The notes: a model not told the origin generated them from the sequence alone. DNA of 64,000 nt from Candidatus Didemnitutus sp. (GCA_019634575.1 JAHCAY010000002.1:186001-250000), one strand, 5' to 3'. Numbered from the stretch's first letter, positions 39,612-49,144 are shown. Numbers and translations: made by a program.

Positions 39612-40646
39612 TCACGCGAACAATCCCGTCCACACGAACCACCCGTAGGCGCCGATCAGCACGCCGCCGACCCACCGCGGCAAGCCGCCAAACGCGAGCA
39701 GGCAGAACGCGTGCACCACCACCGCGCCGCCGAGCAGCATCAGGCCGGTCATGAACAGCGGCGGCACAGCGACGGGCGTGAGCAACGCGAGCGCCCCAAG
39801 ACACAGCGGGATGCAGATGTGCCCGTCGCCGATCTGCGAACTGTAGACGACGTCCGCGCGTTTCTTCCAACCCCAGTAAAGCGCGAGCAGCGCGTTCGGC
39901 AGCACCATCAACCAGCCGCTGAGCCAGCCGAGATTCGCCGCGCTCACGAAACCCGACTTCTGCGCCGTGATCCACGTCACCAGCCAATCGATGCTTTCGT
40001 AGAGCGCCCACGCCGCCGTGAGCACGACGACGAGATCGACGTAGAACAGCACGCCGAACGACGCGCGCCGTTGCACGTTATGCTTCATCACGTCGAACAC
40101 CTGGAACGTCTGCCAAAACAGAAACAGTCCCACGAGCATCAGCCCGTCTGTGCGCGCGAGCTGGCCGTCGTCGGCGAGCAGCCATGTGCCACCCGTGAAA
40201 AACAGGACCGCGACGAGCGTGAGCAGCAGCGAGAGGCGGTTCACCAGCGCGCCGGTCGCACCGGCATCGCCGCGTGCGTTGCCAGCTTTGCCCGCCGGCT
40301 TCTTCGCCCCCTTCGCCGCGCCCGACTTCGCTCCGCTCGTCACCTGCAAGCCAAACAGCAGCGCCGGCAAACCGAGCAGCAAAGTCAGGTTCGTGACGTT
40401 GTTCACGAGACAGTTGGTCAACACTTCCTGCGCCGGGCCGTGGCGCTGCCAGACGATCCAGACGAAGAGCAGATTCCCGAGTCCCGAGCAGTAAGGCATC
40501 ACGAGCGTGCCGAGCGCGGTGCCCTCGAGTCCGTGGTCGAGCATCGCCTCGAGCCGCCACAGCATGAGCAGCGATGCCACGAGGAAGACCCCGAAATAGG
40601 TCCACGGATCGGTGAGCCCGAGCGACTCGATGAACGGCGGCAGCAC
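39612..40646 (-). CDS. Sodium/calcium exchanger-like membrane protein
   Basis: A 344-residue protein with about ten hydrophobic segments in two halves. The first half carries GTALGTLVMPYCSGLGNLLF and NNVTNLTLLLGLPAL; the second has SSQIGDGHICIPLCLGALALL. These resemble the paired alpha-repeats of the cation/Ca2+ exchanger family, but with unusual residues at ion positions (no clear acidic residue in the first repeat). A Gly/Ala/Lys-rich loop (about 104-128) separates the halves. The transported ion is a guess; it could be a divergent member with another role. Confidence 0.65.
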   Translation of the reverse strand: MLPPFIESLGLTDPWTYFGVFLVASLLMLWRLEAMLDHGLEGTALGTLVMPYCSGLGNLLFVWIVWQRHGPAQEVLTNCLVNNVTNLTLLLGLPALLFGLQVTSGAKSGAAKGAKKPAGKAGNARGDAGATGALVNRLSLLLTLVAVLFFTGGTWLLADDGQLARTDGLMLVGLFLFWQTFQVFDVMKHNVQRRASFGVLFYVDLVVVLTAAWALYESIDWLVTWITAQKSGFVSAANLGWLSGWLMVLPNALLALYWGWKKRADVVYSSQIGDGHICIPLCLGALALLTPVAVPPLFMTGLMLLGGAVVVHAFCLLAFGGLPRWVGGVLIGAYGWFVWTGLFA

Positions 40647-40777
40647 GCCGCGGATTCAGGCGGGGAGCATGCCCGCGTTCAACGGCGAAACCACCCAGGT
40701 GGTGGCCAACGTCTCCGACGGCGATGGTTCGCGCCCGATCGCGATGGCGTCGCCCGGACGGCGACGCGCGCCGCCCG

Positions 40778-42175
40778 TCACTGCAACGGTTGCTCGAGCC
40801 GCATCCAGCGATTCGACAGGTCGCGGAAAATCGCGTCGGTGTTCTTCTGCGAGACGCTCTCGCCGGCGGAGATGGTCTGCGCGGCGCTGAAATCTCCGAG
40901 CACGGCGCAATAGTCGTTGTTGACCATGATGCCGATGAGGTCGCCGGTCTGCGCGAAGACGAGATCGCCGCGCTTGGGCGCGATTTCGCCGAAGAGGCGC
41001 GTCGAGATGCGATTGTCGATCTTCACGTAGCCGCGGCGGTTCGCGTCGATGCGGAAATGCGTCTCGCCGTAGCGGCCGTCGTCGGCGCGGACGAGCACGA
41101 CGGAGGGGAACTTGAACGGCTCGGTGGCGAGCTTGTAGACCTTCGCGCCCATGACGGCGGCGAGCGAGTCGTCGATCGGCACCAGCACGACGCGCGGGTC
41201 GGCGTTGAGGAAGCGGAGTTCGTTGACCGGCGCCTTGAACGTGCCGCGCGTGAGCTGGCCGGCGATCAGGTCGTAGTTCGGCGGGTTTTCCCAGGTGAGC
41301 GAGAATGGCGTGTCGCTCAGGTGCGCGAGCGCGTAGACGTGCGCGCCGTCGGTGACGAGGACGGTCTGCGAATCCTTGTCCTTCACGCTGGGGCTGAAGA
41401 GGCCGGGGCGGCGCGTGGTGACGTGGAGCTGCACGCGGTTGTTGAGGAACTCGGCGAAGAGCGTGTTCGGGTTCACCGGGCGGTTGTCGCGGATCTCCTG
41501 CGTGAGCTCGGTGGATTTCTGCGCGAGCTGGCCGACGCCCTGCGCGAGCTGCGTGGTCTGTTCCTGGACCTTGGCGCGTTCCTGACGCTCGACCTCGATC
41601 TGCTGCTTGGCCTCGGTGAGATTCTGGCCGAGCATTTGTTTCTCCTGCTCGGCGACTTTCACGGCGACGGCGAGCGACTCGATGCGCTGGCGCGCCTCGG
41701 TGTTGGCGCGCTCCATTTTCGCGAGTTCGGCTTTCTGGCGCTCCGCTTCGGCACGGCGCTCCTCGAGCTCGCGCTGCATCTTTGCGAGCTGCTCCTTGGT
41801 GAGGAACGCCTCGTTGGTGGCTTCGGAGTATTTCTTCTCGAGTTCCTTCGCGGCGGCGGAGGTTGAGGACAGCGCGCCTTGGAGCTGCTGCTTCTGCTGT
41901 TCGAGCTGGGAAAGGGCTTTCTCGCGCTCGGTGAGCGTGCCCTGCGTGTTGTTGAGCTGCGAGGCGAGCTGGTCGCGCGCGGCCTTCTCGTCCTCGAGGG
42001 AGACGCGCATGAGCTCGACCATGTCGGCGTTCACCGCGGGAGCGGCGGCCGGCGACGACGCGGTCGGCGCCGGGGTGTCGAGCGCGCGCTGCGGCTCCGC
42101 CTTTTCCCAGCGCGTGAGCGCGAGGAGGTTGAGCAACAGGAAGTCGCAGATGATGAGGAGAAGCGTCTTGTTCAT
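40778..42175 (-). CDS. Membrane-anchored coiled-coil protein of unknown function
   Basis: A 465-residue protein. A short N-terminal hydrophobic helix (LLLIICDFLLLNLLALT) is followed by an Ala/Pro linker and a coiled coil of about 170 residues (50-225), with many Q/E/K heptads. A C-terminal globular domain (about 235-460) has no visible enzyme motif. The N-terminal helix with an aspartate recalls small anchors that associate with partner membrane proteins. It begins 21 bp after the 558-residue membrane protein gene, so the two probably work together. I do not recognise the family. Confidence 0.75.
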   Translation of the reverse strand: MNKTLLLIICDFLLLNLLALTRWEKAEPQRALDTPAPTASSPAAAPAVNADMVELMRVSLEDEKAARDQLASQLNNTQGTLTEREKALSQLEQQKQQLQGALSSTSAAAKELEKKYSEATNEAFLTKEQLAKMQRELEERRAEAERQKAELAKMERANTEARQRIESLAVAVKVAEQEKQMLGQNLTEAKQQIEVERQERAKVQEQTTQLAQGVGQLAQKSTELTQEIRDNRPVNPNTLFAEFLNNRVQLHVTTRRPGLFSPSVKDKDSQTVLVTDGAHVYALAHLSDTPFSLTWENPPNYDLIAGQLTRGTFKAPVNELRFLNADPRVVLVPIDDSLAAVMGAKVYKLATEPFKFPSVVLVRADDGRYGETHFRIDANRRGYVKIDNRISTRLFGEIAPKRGDLVFAQTGDLIGIMVNNDYCAVLGDFSAAQTISAGESVSQKNTDAIFRDLSNRWMRLEQPLQ

Positions 42176-42196
42176 GACGGCGCGGAGGGCGGCCGG

Positions 42197-43873
42197 TCAG
42201 GCAGTGACGGAGGCCTGCTGGGCTTCGAGGATGAGCTTGCGCTTGTAGTTCCGCACGTGGCGGATTTTCACCAGCGCGACGCAGATGATGCCGAAGAGAT
42301 TCGACGAGTAGGCGGCGAGGAGATTGGCCTCGATGACGCCGAGCACCTGGAGGACGAGCGCCGTGGCGGTGCCGGCGATGCCGACGTAGAGGCCGCCGTC
42401 GAAGAGGTTCTCCTCGTTCTCGACGAGCTTCAGCTTCATCGCGGGTGGGAGCGACTGGCGGTCGACGTCGGCGAGCTTGAGCAGGCAAATCACATACATG
42501 CCGACCTGCAGCGCGGCGAAAACGGTGATCGAGAGGATGGTGGCGATGTCCATGGCGGGTGCGTTGGTTGAAACGGGTTTGGCGACGGTGGTGGCGGCCT
42601 GCCCGAGGATGGGCACGATGAGGCGGAATTGGTATTCGGTGGCCGCCGCGGCCTTGAGCAGGAACGGCTCGGAGAACACGAAGAAGATGAACGTCAGGAT
42701 GCTCGCGAGCACGCCGCTGCCCATGCGCGGAAAGGCACCGGGCAGGCGCTTCTCCTCGGGAAAAAACAGGCGCAGGTCGATCGAGCGCAGCAGCAGAAAA
42801 ACTCCGAGGAGGAAAGCCGCGTATTTCCCGAACAACGCGAGTTCCGGATGGCGCAGGACGAAGCCGGCGCCGAATTCGAACTCCATCCCGGAGGTGTGCA
42901 CGACGGGCGCCTGCCGCGCGACGAGTTGGCGAACGGCACCCTCGCCGCTCGCGAGCGCGAGCCGGAGATTTTCCGCACCGGGCTTGCCGAAGGCGATGAG
43001 GTAGCGCGCCACGCCGTCGGCCGACTTCGTCATCAGCGCGGCGGTGTAGATCACCGGCAGATGCTCGGGCGCGACGCGGGTGAGATGCGCGAATTGCGCG
43101 ACCGTGCGGGGATTCGAGGCGGTGCGGAGCAGTTCGGAGAGTTGCACCCAGTTGAGCCGTTTTCCGAGGGTGAGGATATCGAGGTAAAGTTCCTCGAGCG
43201 CGCCCATCTGGCCGGTGGCGACGGCGGCCTCGGCGAGCGAGCGCACCTCGCGTTGGAGCGTCGGTGAAAGACGCTCGGTCTGCCACAGGTAGGCGGTGAG
43301 CAGGATGACGGCATCGAGCGGCTGCCCGCCCGGGCGCATCGCGGGCACGAAACGCTGCGTCGTGGTGAGTTCGCCGGTCTTCAGCAGCGCCTGCACGCCG
43401 GGCAGCCGCGACACCGAAAGGTATTTTCGCATCGCGTCGCGCGCCTGCGTGGTGACGAGAAACCTCAGCACCGGCGTGGAGTCGGCGGGCGACGCCGCCG
43501 TGCGGCCGACGAGCAGCGGCTCGAGCGCGGGATCCCAGCCACCCCACGGGATCATGTCGCGATGGCGCTTTTGGTAGTCTTCGAAAATGACGCCTACCGC
43601 ACCCGCGCCCGGATCGTTCACGGCACGCGCCGTTTCCAGGACGAGCTCGGCCGGCCCCGGCCGGTCGAGTTCGAGGAGTTCGCGCGCGAACGTGGAAACG
43701 CTCTGAGTGTCGCGTCCGGCCTCGCGCAAGAGCGCGGGGTTGAGCGATTTCACGTTCACCGGAAGCAGCCATGCGACCGCCAGCAATGCGAGCCCGCCCA
43801 ACACGCCCGCGATCCACGCCGCGGAGACGGTGCGGGGCACGGCGACGGTGGTGGCGGACATGCGGCTGGACAT
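42197..43873 (-). CDS. Polytopic membrane protein of unknown function
   Basis: A 558-residue protein with one N-terminal membrane helix (about 17-39), a long soluble helical region (40-330) and at least four C-terminal helices (starting about 345, 378, 440 and 495). The C-terminal part ends in a basic HVRNYKRKLILE tail. No catalytic motif is apparent. It lies directly upstream of the coiled-coil protein gene and divergent from def over a 78-bp gap. An ATG at codon 5 (MSATTVA) is an alternative start. Confidence 0.7.
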   Translation of the reverse strand: MSSRMSATTVAVPRTVSAAWIAGVLGGLALLAVAWLLPVNVKSLNPALLREAGRDTQSVSTFARELLELDRPGPAELVLETARAVNDPGAGAVGVIFEDYQKRHRDMIPWGGWDPALEPLLVGRTAASPADSTPVLRFLVTTQARDAMRKYLSVSRLPGVQALLKTGELTTTQRFVPAMRPGGQPLDAVILLTAYLWQTERLSPTLQREVRSLAEAAVATGQMGALEELYLDILTLGKRLNWVQLSELLRTASNPRTVAQFAHLTRVAPEHLPVIYTAALMTKSADGVARYLIAFGKPGAENLRLALASGEGAVRQLVARQAPVVHTSGMEFEFGAGFVLRHPELALFGKYAAFLLGVFLLLRSIDLRLFFPEEKRLPGAFPRMGSGVLASILTFIFFVFSEPFLLKAAAATEYQFRLIVPILGQAATTVAKPVSTNAPAMDIATILSITVFAALQVGMYVICLLKLADVDRQSLPPAMKLKLVENEENLFDGGLYVGIAGTATALVLQVLGVIEANLLAAYSSNLFGIICVALVKIRHVRNYKRKLILEAQQASVTA

Positions 43874-43951
43874 AGCGTGGGGCAGCGTGGGCGAAAACTA
43901 TTTATTTGCGCGCAAGTTGCGCGGACAAATACGCTGCGCGAAATACGACCC

Positions 43952-44518
43952 ATGCCGCTGCGAATTGTTCACTACGACGACGCCGTCCTCCGCAAAAAGG
44001 GCGCGAAAATCACGACATTTGACGCGCCCCTGCGCAAACTCGCGGCCGAGATGGTGGATACGATGCACGGCGCGCACGGCATCGGCCTCGCGGCGCAGCA
44101 GATCGGTCAGGCGATTCAACTGTGCGTCATCGACCTGCGGGAGACCGAGGTGGATTTCGACTGGGAACTCGACGGTGCCAAGCCGCCGTTGGAGCTGTTC
44201 ATGCCGATGGTGATCATCAACCCCGTGATCGACGTCGTGCCCGAACCGCAGACGTCGATGGAGGAGGGCTGCCTCTCTTTTCCGGAAATCCGCGGTGATG
44301 TGACGCGTCCCGACGAGATCGCGGTGAAATATCACGACGAGCACGGCACCCCACATTCGCTGCACTGCAACGGTTTGTTCGCCCGCTGCGTCCAGCACGA
44401 AGCCGATCACTTGAACGGCGTTCTCTTCATCTCGCGCATGGACAAGGAGACGCTCGAACTGCTCGATCCGCAGCTGAAGGCGTTGAAAAAGCAGACGCGC
44501 GAAGCCGCGAAGAAATGA
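43952..44518 (+). CDS. def: Peptide deformylase
   Basis: Removes the formyl group from nascent proteins. The 188-residue protein has all three family motifs: GIGLAAQQIG (about 47-56), EEGCLSFP with the metal-binding cysteine, and QHEADHLNG with the two metal histidines and catalytic glutamate. The ATG at 43952 gives the family N-terminus MPLRIVHYDDAVLRKKG; the open frame upstream is not coding. Its stop overlaps the next gene's start by 4 bp. Confidence 0.96.
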   Translation: MPLRIVHYDDAVLRKKGAKITTFDAPLRKLAAEMVDTMHGAHGIGLAAQQIGQAIQLCVIDLRETEVDFDWELDGAKPPLELFMPMVIINPVIDVVPEPQTSMEEGCLSFPEIRGDVTRPDEIAVKYHDEHGTPHSLHCNGLFARCVQHEADHLNGVLFISRMDKETLELLDPQLKALKKQTREAAKK

Positions 44519-45078
44519 CCGGCGCGATGGCCGACTCCGGCAAACCTTCCGCCCGCTCCATCGCCACCCGCACCGGCGACGATGGCACCACTTCCCTGCT
44601 CTACGGCCAGCGTGTGCCGAAGCATCACCCGCAGATCGAGGCGGTCGGCGCGCTCGACGAGTTGAACGCCGCCATCGGTTTCGCCAAGGCCACGCAGCCG
44701 CAGGGCTCCGATCGTTCGACACTGGAACGCATCCAACAGGAGCTCGTCGCGCTCATGGGCGAGATCGCCTGTGCCGAAGGCGATGCGCCGCGTCACGCCA
44801 CCTCGAAGTTCGCCAAGATCGATGAACCCGCTCTCGCCCGCCTCGATGCGGCCGTCGCAGCCGTCGAGGCGCGGCAACCGAAATTCGATGGCTGGGCGAC
44901 GCCCGGCGCCAATCTCCACGCGGCCGCGCTGGACCTCGCTCGCACCGCCGCCCGGCGCGCCGAGCGGCGTGTCTCCGGGCTCGGCGCCCACGGCAAGACC
45001 GTGCGCCCGCTGCTGCTGCAATATCTGAACCGGGTTTCCGATCTGCTCTGGCTGCTCGCCCGCGCCGCGGAAAGCTGA
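44515..45078 (+). CDS. PduO-type cob(I)alamin adenosyltransferase
   Basis: Transfers adenosyl from ATP to cob(I)alamin. The 187-residue protein carries the family blocks TRTGDDGTTSLLYGQRVPKHH, VGALDELNAAIGFAKA, RTAARRAERRVSGL and YLNRVSDLLWLLAR, in order. It overlaps def by ATGA (44515-44518), and an ATG at 44527 is an alternative start. It implies use of adenosylcobalamin, though no B12-dependent enzyme is in this window. The next gene encodes a membrane protein that could be related to the same cofactor. Confidence 0.92.
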   Translation: MTGAMADSGKPSARSIATRTGDDGTTSLLYGQRVPKHHPQIEAVGALDELNAAIGFAKATQPQGSDRSTLERIQQELVALMGEIACAEGDAPRHATSKFAKIDEPALARLDAAVAAVEARQPKFDGWATPGANLHAAALDLARTAARRAERRVSGLGAHGKTVRPLLLQYLNRVSDLLWLLARAAES

Positions 45079-45128
45079 CGAGGCCCGCGCTTGTCTTCCG
45101 CGGAAGAGTGCCCACAAGTTGACCCGTC

Positions 45129-45755
45129 ATGCTATTGCCCATCGTCCTCATCCTGATCGCCGCACTCTTCCGCGTGCTGGGGACGATGGATTTCGCCTGG
45201 TCGAACATCTCCCCGATCATGGCGATCGCCTTCTGCGGCGCCGTGTATTTCCGCAAACGCTGGACCTGGGCGGTGCCCTTCGTCGCGCTGTGCCTCTCGG
45301 ACCTTTACATCAACTGGTTCTACGCGCGCGAATACGGCTACTCGCTCCCGACGGCGGGCTACATCGCGCGCTTCGCGTGCTTCGCGGTGGCGGTGGGGCT
45401 CGGCTGGTGGGTATCGACGCGCAAGTCCTGGCTCTGGCTCCTCAACGGCAGTCTGCTCGGCGCGCTGCTGTTCTACATCGTGACGAATTCGCAGTCGTGG
45501 TGGTCGGATCCGTTCTACGCGAAGTCGCTCGCCGGCTGGTGGCAGGCGCTGACGGTCGGGCATCCGGAGTTTCCGCCGACGATCTACTTTTTCCGCAACA
45601 CGCTCTTCGGCGACGTGATGTTCACCGGTCTTTTCGCCGGCATCATGGAATTCATCGCGCAGCGCCGAGGCGAACCGAGCCTGCTGGATGACGAGGAAGG
45701 CGAAACCGGCGAAGAAGCGCCCGCCCCCGTCGAGGAAGAGGCGAAGCCCGAGTGA
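45129..45755 (+). CDS. DUF6580-like small membrane protein
   Basis: A 208-residue protein with about five hydrophobic segments, beginning with ILIAALFRVLG and the motif WSNISPIMAIAFCGAVYF, which recalls the DUF6580 family (NFTPIGA-type motif). The C-terminal 30 residues are acidic. Some small membrane proteins with such folds are vitamin-transporter substrate components; its place 50 bp after a cobalamin adenosyltransferase gene makes that worth testing, but there is no direct evidence. Confidence 0.65.
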   Translation: MLLPIVLILIAALFRVLGTMDFAWSNISPIMAIAFCGAVYFRKRWTWAVPFVALCLSDLYINWFYAREYGYSLPTAGYIARFACFAVAVGLGWWVSTRKSWLWLLNGSLLGALLFYIVTNSQSWWSDPFYAKSLAGWWQALTVGHPEFPPTIYFFRNTLFGDVMFTGLFAGIMEFIAQRRGEPSLLDDEEGETGEEAPAPVEEEAKPE

Positions 45756-45789
45756 ATGAAGCGGCGACCTGCGCGGTCGCCACACCGGT

Positions 45790-47328
45790 TCAGAGCAGGT
45801 CGGCTGCGAGCTCGGCGAGGCGGGAGCGCTCGCCCTTGGAGAGCTTCACGTGCGCGTGGAGCGACTGGCCCTTCATCCGGTTGTGGCAGAAAACGAGGCC
45901 GTTGCTGCGCGCGTCGACGTAGGGATTGTCGATCTGCGCAGGGTCGCCGATGAGCACGATCTTGGAGCTCTCGGAAATGCGAGTGATGACGGTCTTCACC
46001 TCGTGCGGCGTCAGCTGTTGCGCCTCGTCGAGGATGAAGAAACGGCGGGCTATGGAGCGGCCGCGGATGAAGCAGAGCGCCTCGATCTCCACGAGGCCGT
46101 TCTTGATCAGGCGCTCGTAGGGTTTCATCGGCGGCAGGCCGTTGCCGTTTCCGTTGCCGCCACCATGCGCGGGTTGCGGTGCAGTCATGCTCGCCATGAC
46201 GTCGTCGTGCTTGCGCTTCTTCTTGCCGACTTTCTTCGCGGCGAACTGCGGATCCTTCGGCGGCTTCGAAGGCATGAGCACTTCAAGCGCATCGTGATAA
46301 GGCTGCAGCCACGGCTTCATCTTCTCCTCGAGCGAGCCGGGGAGGAAGCCGATGTCTTTGCCGAGCGCGATGACCGGGCGCGAGATTGAGAGACCGTCGT
46401 AGCGCGCGTTCTCCGGATCGGTGATCTGGTGGAGCGCGCAGCCGGTCGAGAGCAGCGTCTTGCCGGTGCCGGCCTTGCCAAAGCAGGTGATGAGCGAGAT
46501 GGAGTCGTCCATCAGCGCATCCATGAAGAACTGCTGTTCGAGATTGCGCGGGCGGATCGGGATGCCGCCGGGCGCCTTGACGAATTCCGGAAAACGCAGG
46601 CGGCGCACAACGCCTTGCCCGTAGTAACGCCCCGGAGCGGTCTTGCCCTCGGGCGTCATGAGCAGGACGTATTCGTTCAGGTAGAGTCGCTTCGCGACGT
46701 CGTCGCCGACGGCAAACTGTCCCTCGGAGAAGAAGCGCTGCATCGCGTAGACGTCGAGCGAGAGCGTCTGATACGAATCGGTGTCGGGCGCCTCGGGGAC
46801 CTTGTCGTTGAGGTAATCCTCCGCCTCGAGCCCGACGGCACGGGCCTTGAGCTGCACATTGACGTCCTTGGTGACAAGGATCGTGGGCGGCGGAAAGGTC
46901 TCCTGCACGAAGAGCGCGGCCGCGATGATGCGGTTGTCCTTCTTCGTGAAATCCGAGACGACGGCGCGCAGCCGCTGCATCGCGGGCGTGGACCAGTTGT
47001 TCTCGACGAGGTAGCGGTTGATGATGATCGAGAGCGTGCCGCCGTTCGGCAGCTTCACACCCTCGTGCATCGAGTGCGAGTCGGGCAACAGCTCTTGCAG
47101 GAGCCGGTGCACGCGGCGGGCATTGCGCCCGCGCTCAGTCGATTGCTCGCCCTTGATGGCATCGAGCTCTTCCAAAACCTCGACGGGGATCGCGAGGTTG
47201 TTCTCCTCGAACTTGAAGATCGACTGCGGATCGTGCAGCAGGACGTTCGTATCGAGAACGTAGGTTTTAACCTTCGTGCCAACGTGATGCTGCGGTGGAT
47301 TGTAAACCCCACTCAGTGTGGATTCCAT
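45790..47328 (-). CDS. PhoH-like ATPase with N-terminal PIN domain
   Basis: A 512-residue protein. The N-terminal PIN domain shows YVLDTNVLLHDP (about 22-33), VLEELDAIKG and later acidic residues (KKDNRIIAAAL and TKDVNVQLKARA). The PhoH ATPase follows, with Walker A FGKAGTGKTLLS and Walker B FFILDEAQQLTPHE, then LIGDPAQID. A Gly/Asn-rich linker (around 405-420) is inserted. The family (PhoH2-like) couples RNA unwinding to PIN-type RNase activity. Start at 47328 (MESTLSGVYN); the open frame to 47613 is less likely. Divergent from the AIM24-like gene across about 280 bp that show no other gene. Confidence 0.9.
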   Translation of the reverse strand: MESTLSGVYNPPQHHVGTKVKTYVLDTNVLLHDPQSIFKFEENNLAIPVEVLEELDAIKGEQSTERGRNARRVHRLLQELLPDSHSMHEGVKLPNGGTLSIIINRYLVENNWSTPAMQRLRAVVSDFTKKDNRIIAAALFVQETFPPPTILVTKDVNVQLKARAVGLEAEDYLNDKVPEAPDTDSYQTLSLDVYAMQRFFSEGQFAVGDDVAKRLYLNEYVLLMTPEGKTAPGRYYGQGVVRRLRFPEFVKAPGGIPIRPRNLEQQFFMDALMDDSISLITCFGKAGTGKTLLSTGCALHQITDPENARYDGLSISRPVIALGKDIGFLPGSLEEKMKPWLQPYHDALEVLMPSKPPKDPQFAAKKVGKKKRKHDDVMASMTAPQPAHGGGNGNGNGLPPMKPYERLIKNGLVEIEALCFIRGRSIARRFFILDEAQQLTPHEVKTVITRISESSKIVLIGDPAQIDNPYVDARSNGLVFCHNRMKGQSLHAHVKLSKGERSRLAELAADLL

Positions 47329-47611
47329 CGACGTGGATAACTTGTGAGCAACCCATGTATCCCTCTGGAGGCTTTGTAAATGCGATAATCGCAAATTTGT
47401 GAAAATTCCGCGTAAACACCGCGCCGGGCGGCAGGGATTCCTCCGGCGGCACATCTCGCAGGCGGACTGCGCCGAGCTTGCGAAGCGGTGCGCGACGGAC
47501 GGGCCGACGCCCGGTGATGCGCACATCGGCGCGCAAGCCGCGTGGAAAAGCCCGGCCAAATTCAACCTGAGACCGCGCGACTTTTCTGCGACGCTGCGGG
47601 TCCTTTCCGCC
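47329..47611. other. Divergent intergenic region between the PhoH-like and AIM24-like genes
   Basis: 283 bp without a supportable gene. An AT-rich patch near 47370-47400 (TTTGTAAATGCGATAATCGC) may hold promoter elements. No terminator or RNA gene is recognisable. Confidence 0.5.
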
Positions 47612-48412
47612 ATGAATCCAATGCACGTGATCGACTATCGCATCAGCGGCGACGACATGCAGTTCGTCGAAGTTGAGCTCGACCCCAACGAAGCGGTGAT
47701 CGCCGAAGCCGGTGCCATGATGTTCATGGACGACGGCATCGAAATGGAGACGATCTTCGGCGACGGCACCCAACAGAACCGCGGTTTTGTCGGCGCGCTG
47801 CTCGGCATGGGCTCGCGCGTGCTCACCGGCGAGTCGCTCTTCATGACCGTCTACGGCAATCGCTCCGCGCAAAAACGCCGCGTGGCGTTCGGCGCGCCTT
47901 ATCCCGGCAAGATCCTGCCGATGCACCTCGGCGAGATGGGCGGCGAACTCATCGCGCAAAAGGACGCGTTTCTCTGCGCCGCCAAAGGCGTCAGCATCGG
48001 CATCGCATTCCAGAAACGCATCGGCGTGGGCCTCTTCGGTGGTGAGGGTTTCATCATGCAGCGCCTGAAGGGCGACGGGCTGACTTTCGTGCATGCCTGC
48101 GGCATGCTCCACGAACGCACCCTCGCGCCGGGCGAGACATTGCGCGTCGACACGGGCTGCATCGTCGCGCTCCAGCCGAGCGTAGACTACGACATCGAAT
48201 TCGTCGGCGGCATCAAAACGGCGCTGTTCGGCGGCGAAGGATTGTTCCTCGCGCGCCTGCGCGGCCCGGGCAAGGTGTGGCTGCAATCGCTGCCGTTCTC
48301 GCGTCTCGCCGGACGCATCGTCGCCGCCGCACCGCAAACCGGCCGTGGCGGACGCGAGGAAGGCTCGATCCTCGGCGGCCTCGGGCGCGTGCTCGACGGC
48401 GATAACCGCTGA
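47612..48412 (+). CDS. TIGR00266/AIM24-family protein
   Basis: A 266-residue protein of the TIGR00266 (AIM24-like) family, recognised by EAVIAEAGAMMFMDDGIEMET, a GESLFMTVYGN block and the repeat GGEGFIMQRLKGDG/GGEGLFLARLRGPG. The fold is a repeated beta-structure; the biochemical role in bacteria is unknown. ATG 47612 or 47621 could be the start. The C-terminus is Gly-rich. It is divergent from the PhoH-like gene. Confidence 0.85.
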   Translation: MNPMHVIDYRISGDDMQFVEVELDPNEAVIAEAGAMMFMDDGIEMETIFGDGTQQNRGFVGALLGMGSRVLTGESLFMTVYGNRSAQKRRVAFGAPYPGKILPMHLGEMGGELIAQKDAFLCAAKGVSIGIAFQKRIGVGLFGGEGFIMQRLKGDGLTFVHACGMLHERTLAPGETLRVDTGCIVALQPSVDYDIEFVGGIKTALFGGEGLFLARLRGPGKVWLQSLPFSRLAGRIVAAAPQTGRGGREEGSILGGLGRVLDGDNR

Positions 48413-48509
48413 CGCCTCTTCCGCTCTCCGGCTCTGCCGCCCATCCGCGCGCAGAGCCGTTTGTCCTTCGCGGATTGGCAAACCCGCGCGGGCGTGCCAT
48501 GCACGAAGC

Positions 48510-49037
48510 ATGGGCACAAAATTCTTTTATGCACTGATCCTCACGGTCGTCGGCGCGGCATTCCGCCTGCTGATGTTCTTCACAGGGTTCGAGACAGAGA
48601 AGCTCGCCACGGGCCAATACCTGAACTGGGTGATGCTGCCGGTGGTGTTCGCGATCTATTGGTTCGCGCTCAAAGCCATCCGCGACGAACGGCCGAACCA
48701 GGCGATTTCCTACGGCCAAGCCGTCGGCAATGGCACGTTGCTGGCCCTGATCGCGTCCATCATGTCGGCGGTCTACAACTTCATTCACCTGAAGTTCATC
48801 AACACGAGCTTCGCCGACTATCAGCTCGAAGTCATCCGCTCCAAGTGGGCCGAGCAAGGCATGTCGGAAGACCAGATGAGCAAGGCCGAGGGCTTCGTGC
48901 GCATGACGCTTTCGCCGGGCGCACAGGCGATCGGCACGATCTTTTTCGGCGTCATCTTCGGATTGATCATTGTCCTGATCGTCGCCGCCTTCGTGAAGCG
49001 CGCCGCGCCCGAAGGGACCGAGCCGCCGCCGATGTGA
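48510..49037 (+). CDS. DUF4199-like membrane protein
   Basis: A 175-residue protein with four hydrophobic segments: MGTKFFYALILTVVGAAF, YLNWVMLPVVFAIYWFAL, a central GNGTLLALIASIMSAVYNF and a C-terminal TIFFGVIFGLIIVLIVAAF. The layout, with a charged helix between the third and fourth segments, fits DUF4199. Function unknown. An intrinsic terminator follows at 49066-49100. Confidence 0.75.
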   Translation: MGTKFFYALILTVVGAAFRLLMFFTGFETEKLATGQYLNWVMLPVVFAIYWFALKAIRDERPNQAISYGQAVGNGTLLALIASIMSAVYNFIHLKFINTSFADYQLEVIRSKWAEQGMSEDQMSKAEGFVRMTLSPGAQAIGTIFFGVIFGLIIVLIVAAFVKRAAPEGTEPPPM

Positions 49038-49065
49038 GCGAGCGTCCCTGATTTCAAGAACGAGC

Positions 49066-49100
49066 GAGGCCGCCCGAGTAACCGGGCGGCCTCTTTCGTT
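49066..49100 (+). terminator. Intrinsic terminator (possibly bidirectional)
   Basis: An 11-bp stem GAGGCCGCCCG (49066-49076) pairs with CGGGCGGCCTC (49083-49093) around a 6-base loop, then TTTCGTT. It lies between the DUF4199 gene and the convergent PDZ protein gene. Confidence 0.85.
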
Positions 49101-49144
49101 TACATACCCGACGCGGCTAACACCTCGCGTCGAAAGTCTGGCGC

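Noticed and set aside
40656..43817. 1053-codon minus-strand open frame
   Set aside because: Overlaps two better frames on the same strand that start and end cleanly, and is Arg/Pro/Ala-rich without domains.
43874..43951. Imperfect palindrome TATTTGCGCGCAAG...GCGCGGACAAATA upstream of def
   Set aside because: Symmetry is partial and could be chance; no regulator is linked to it.
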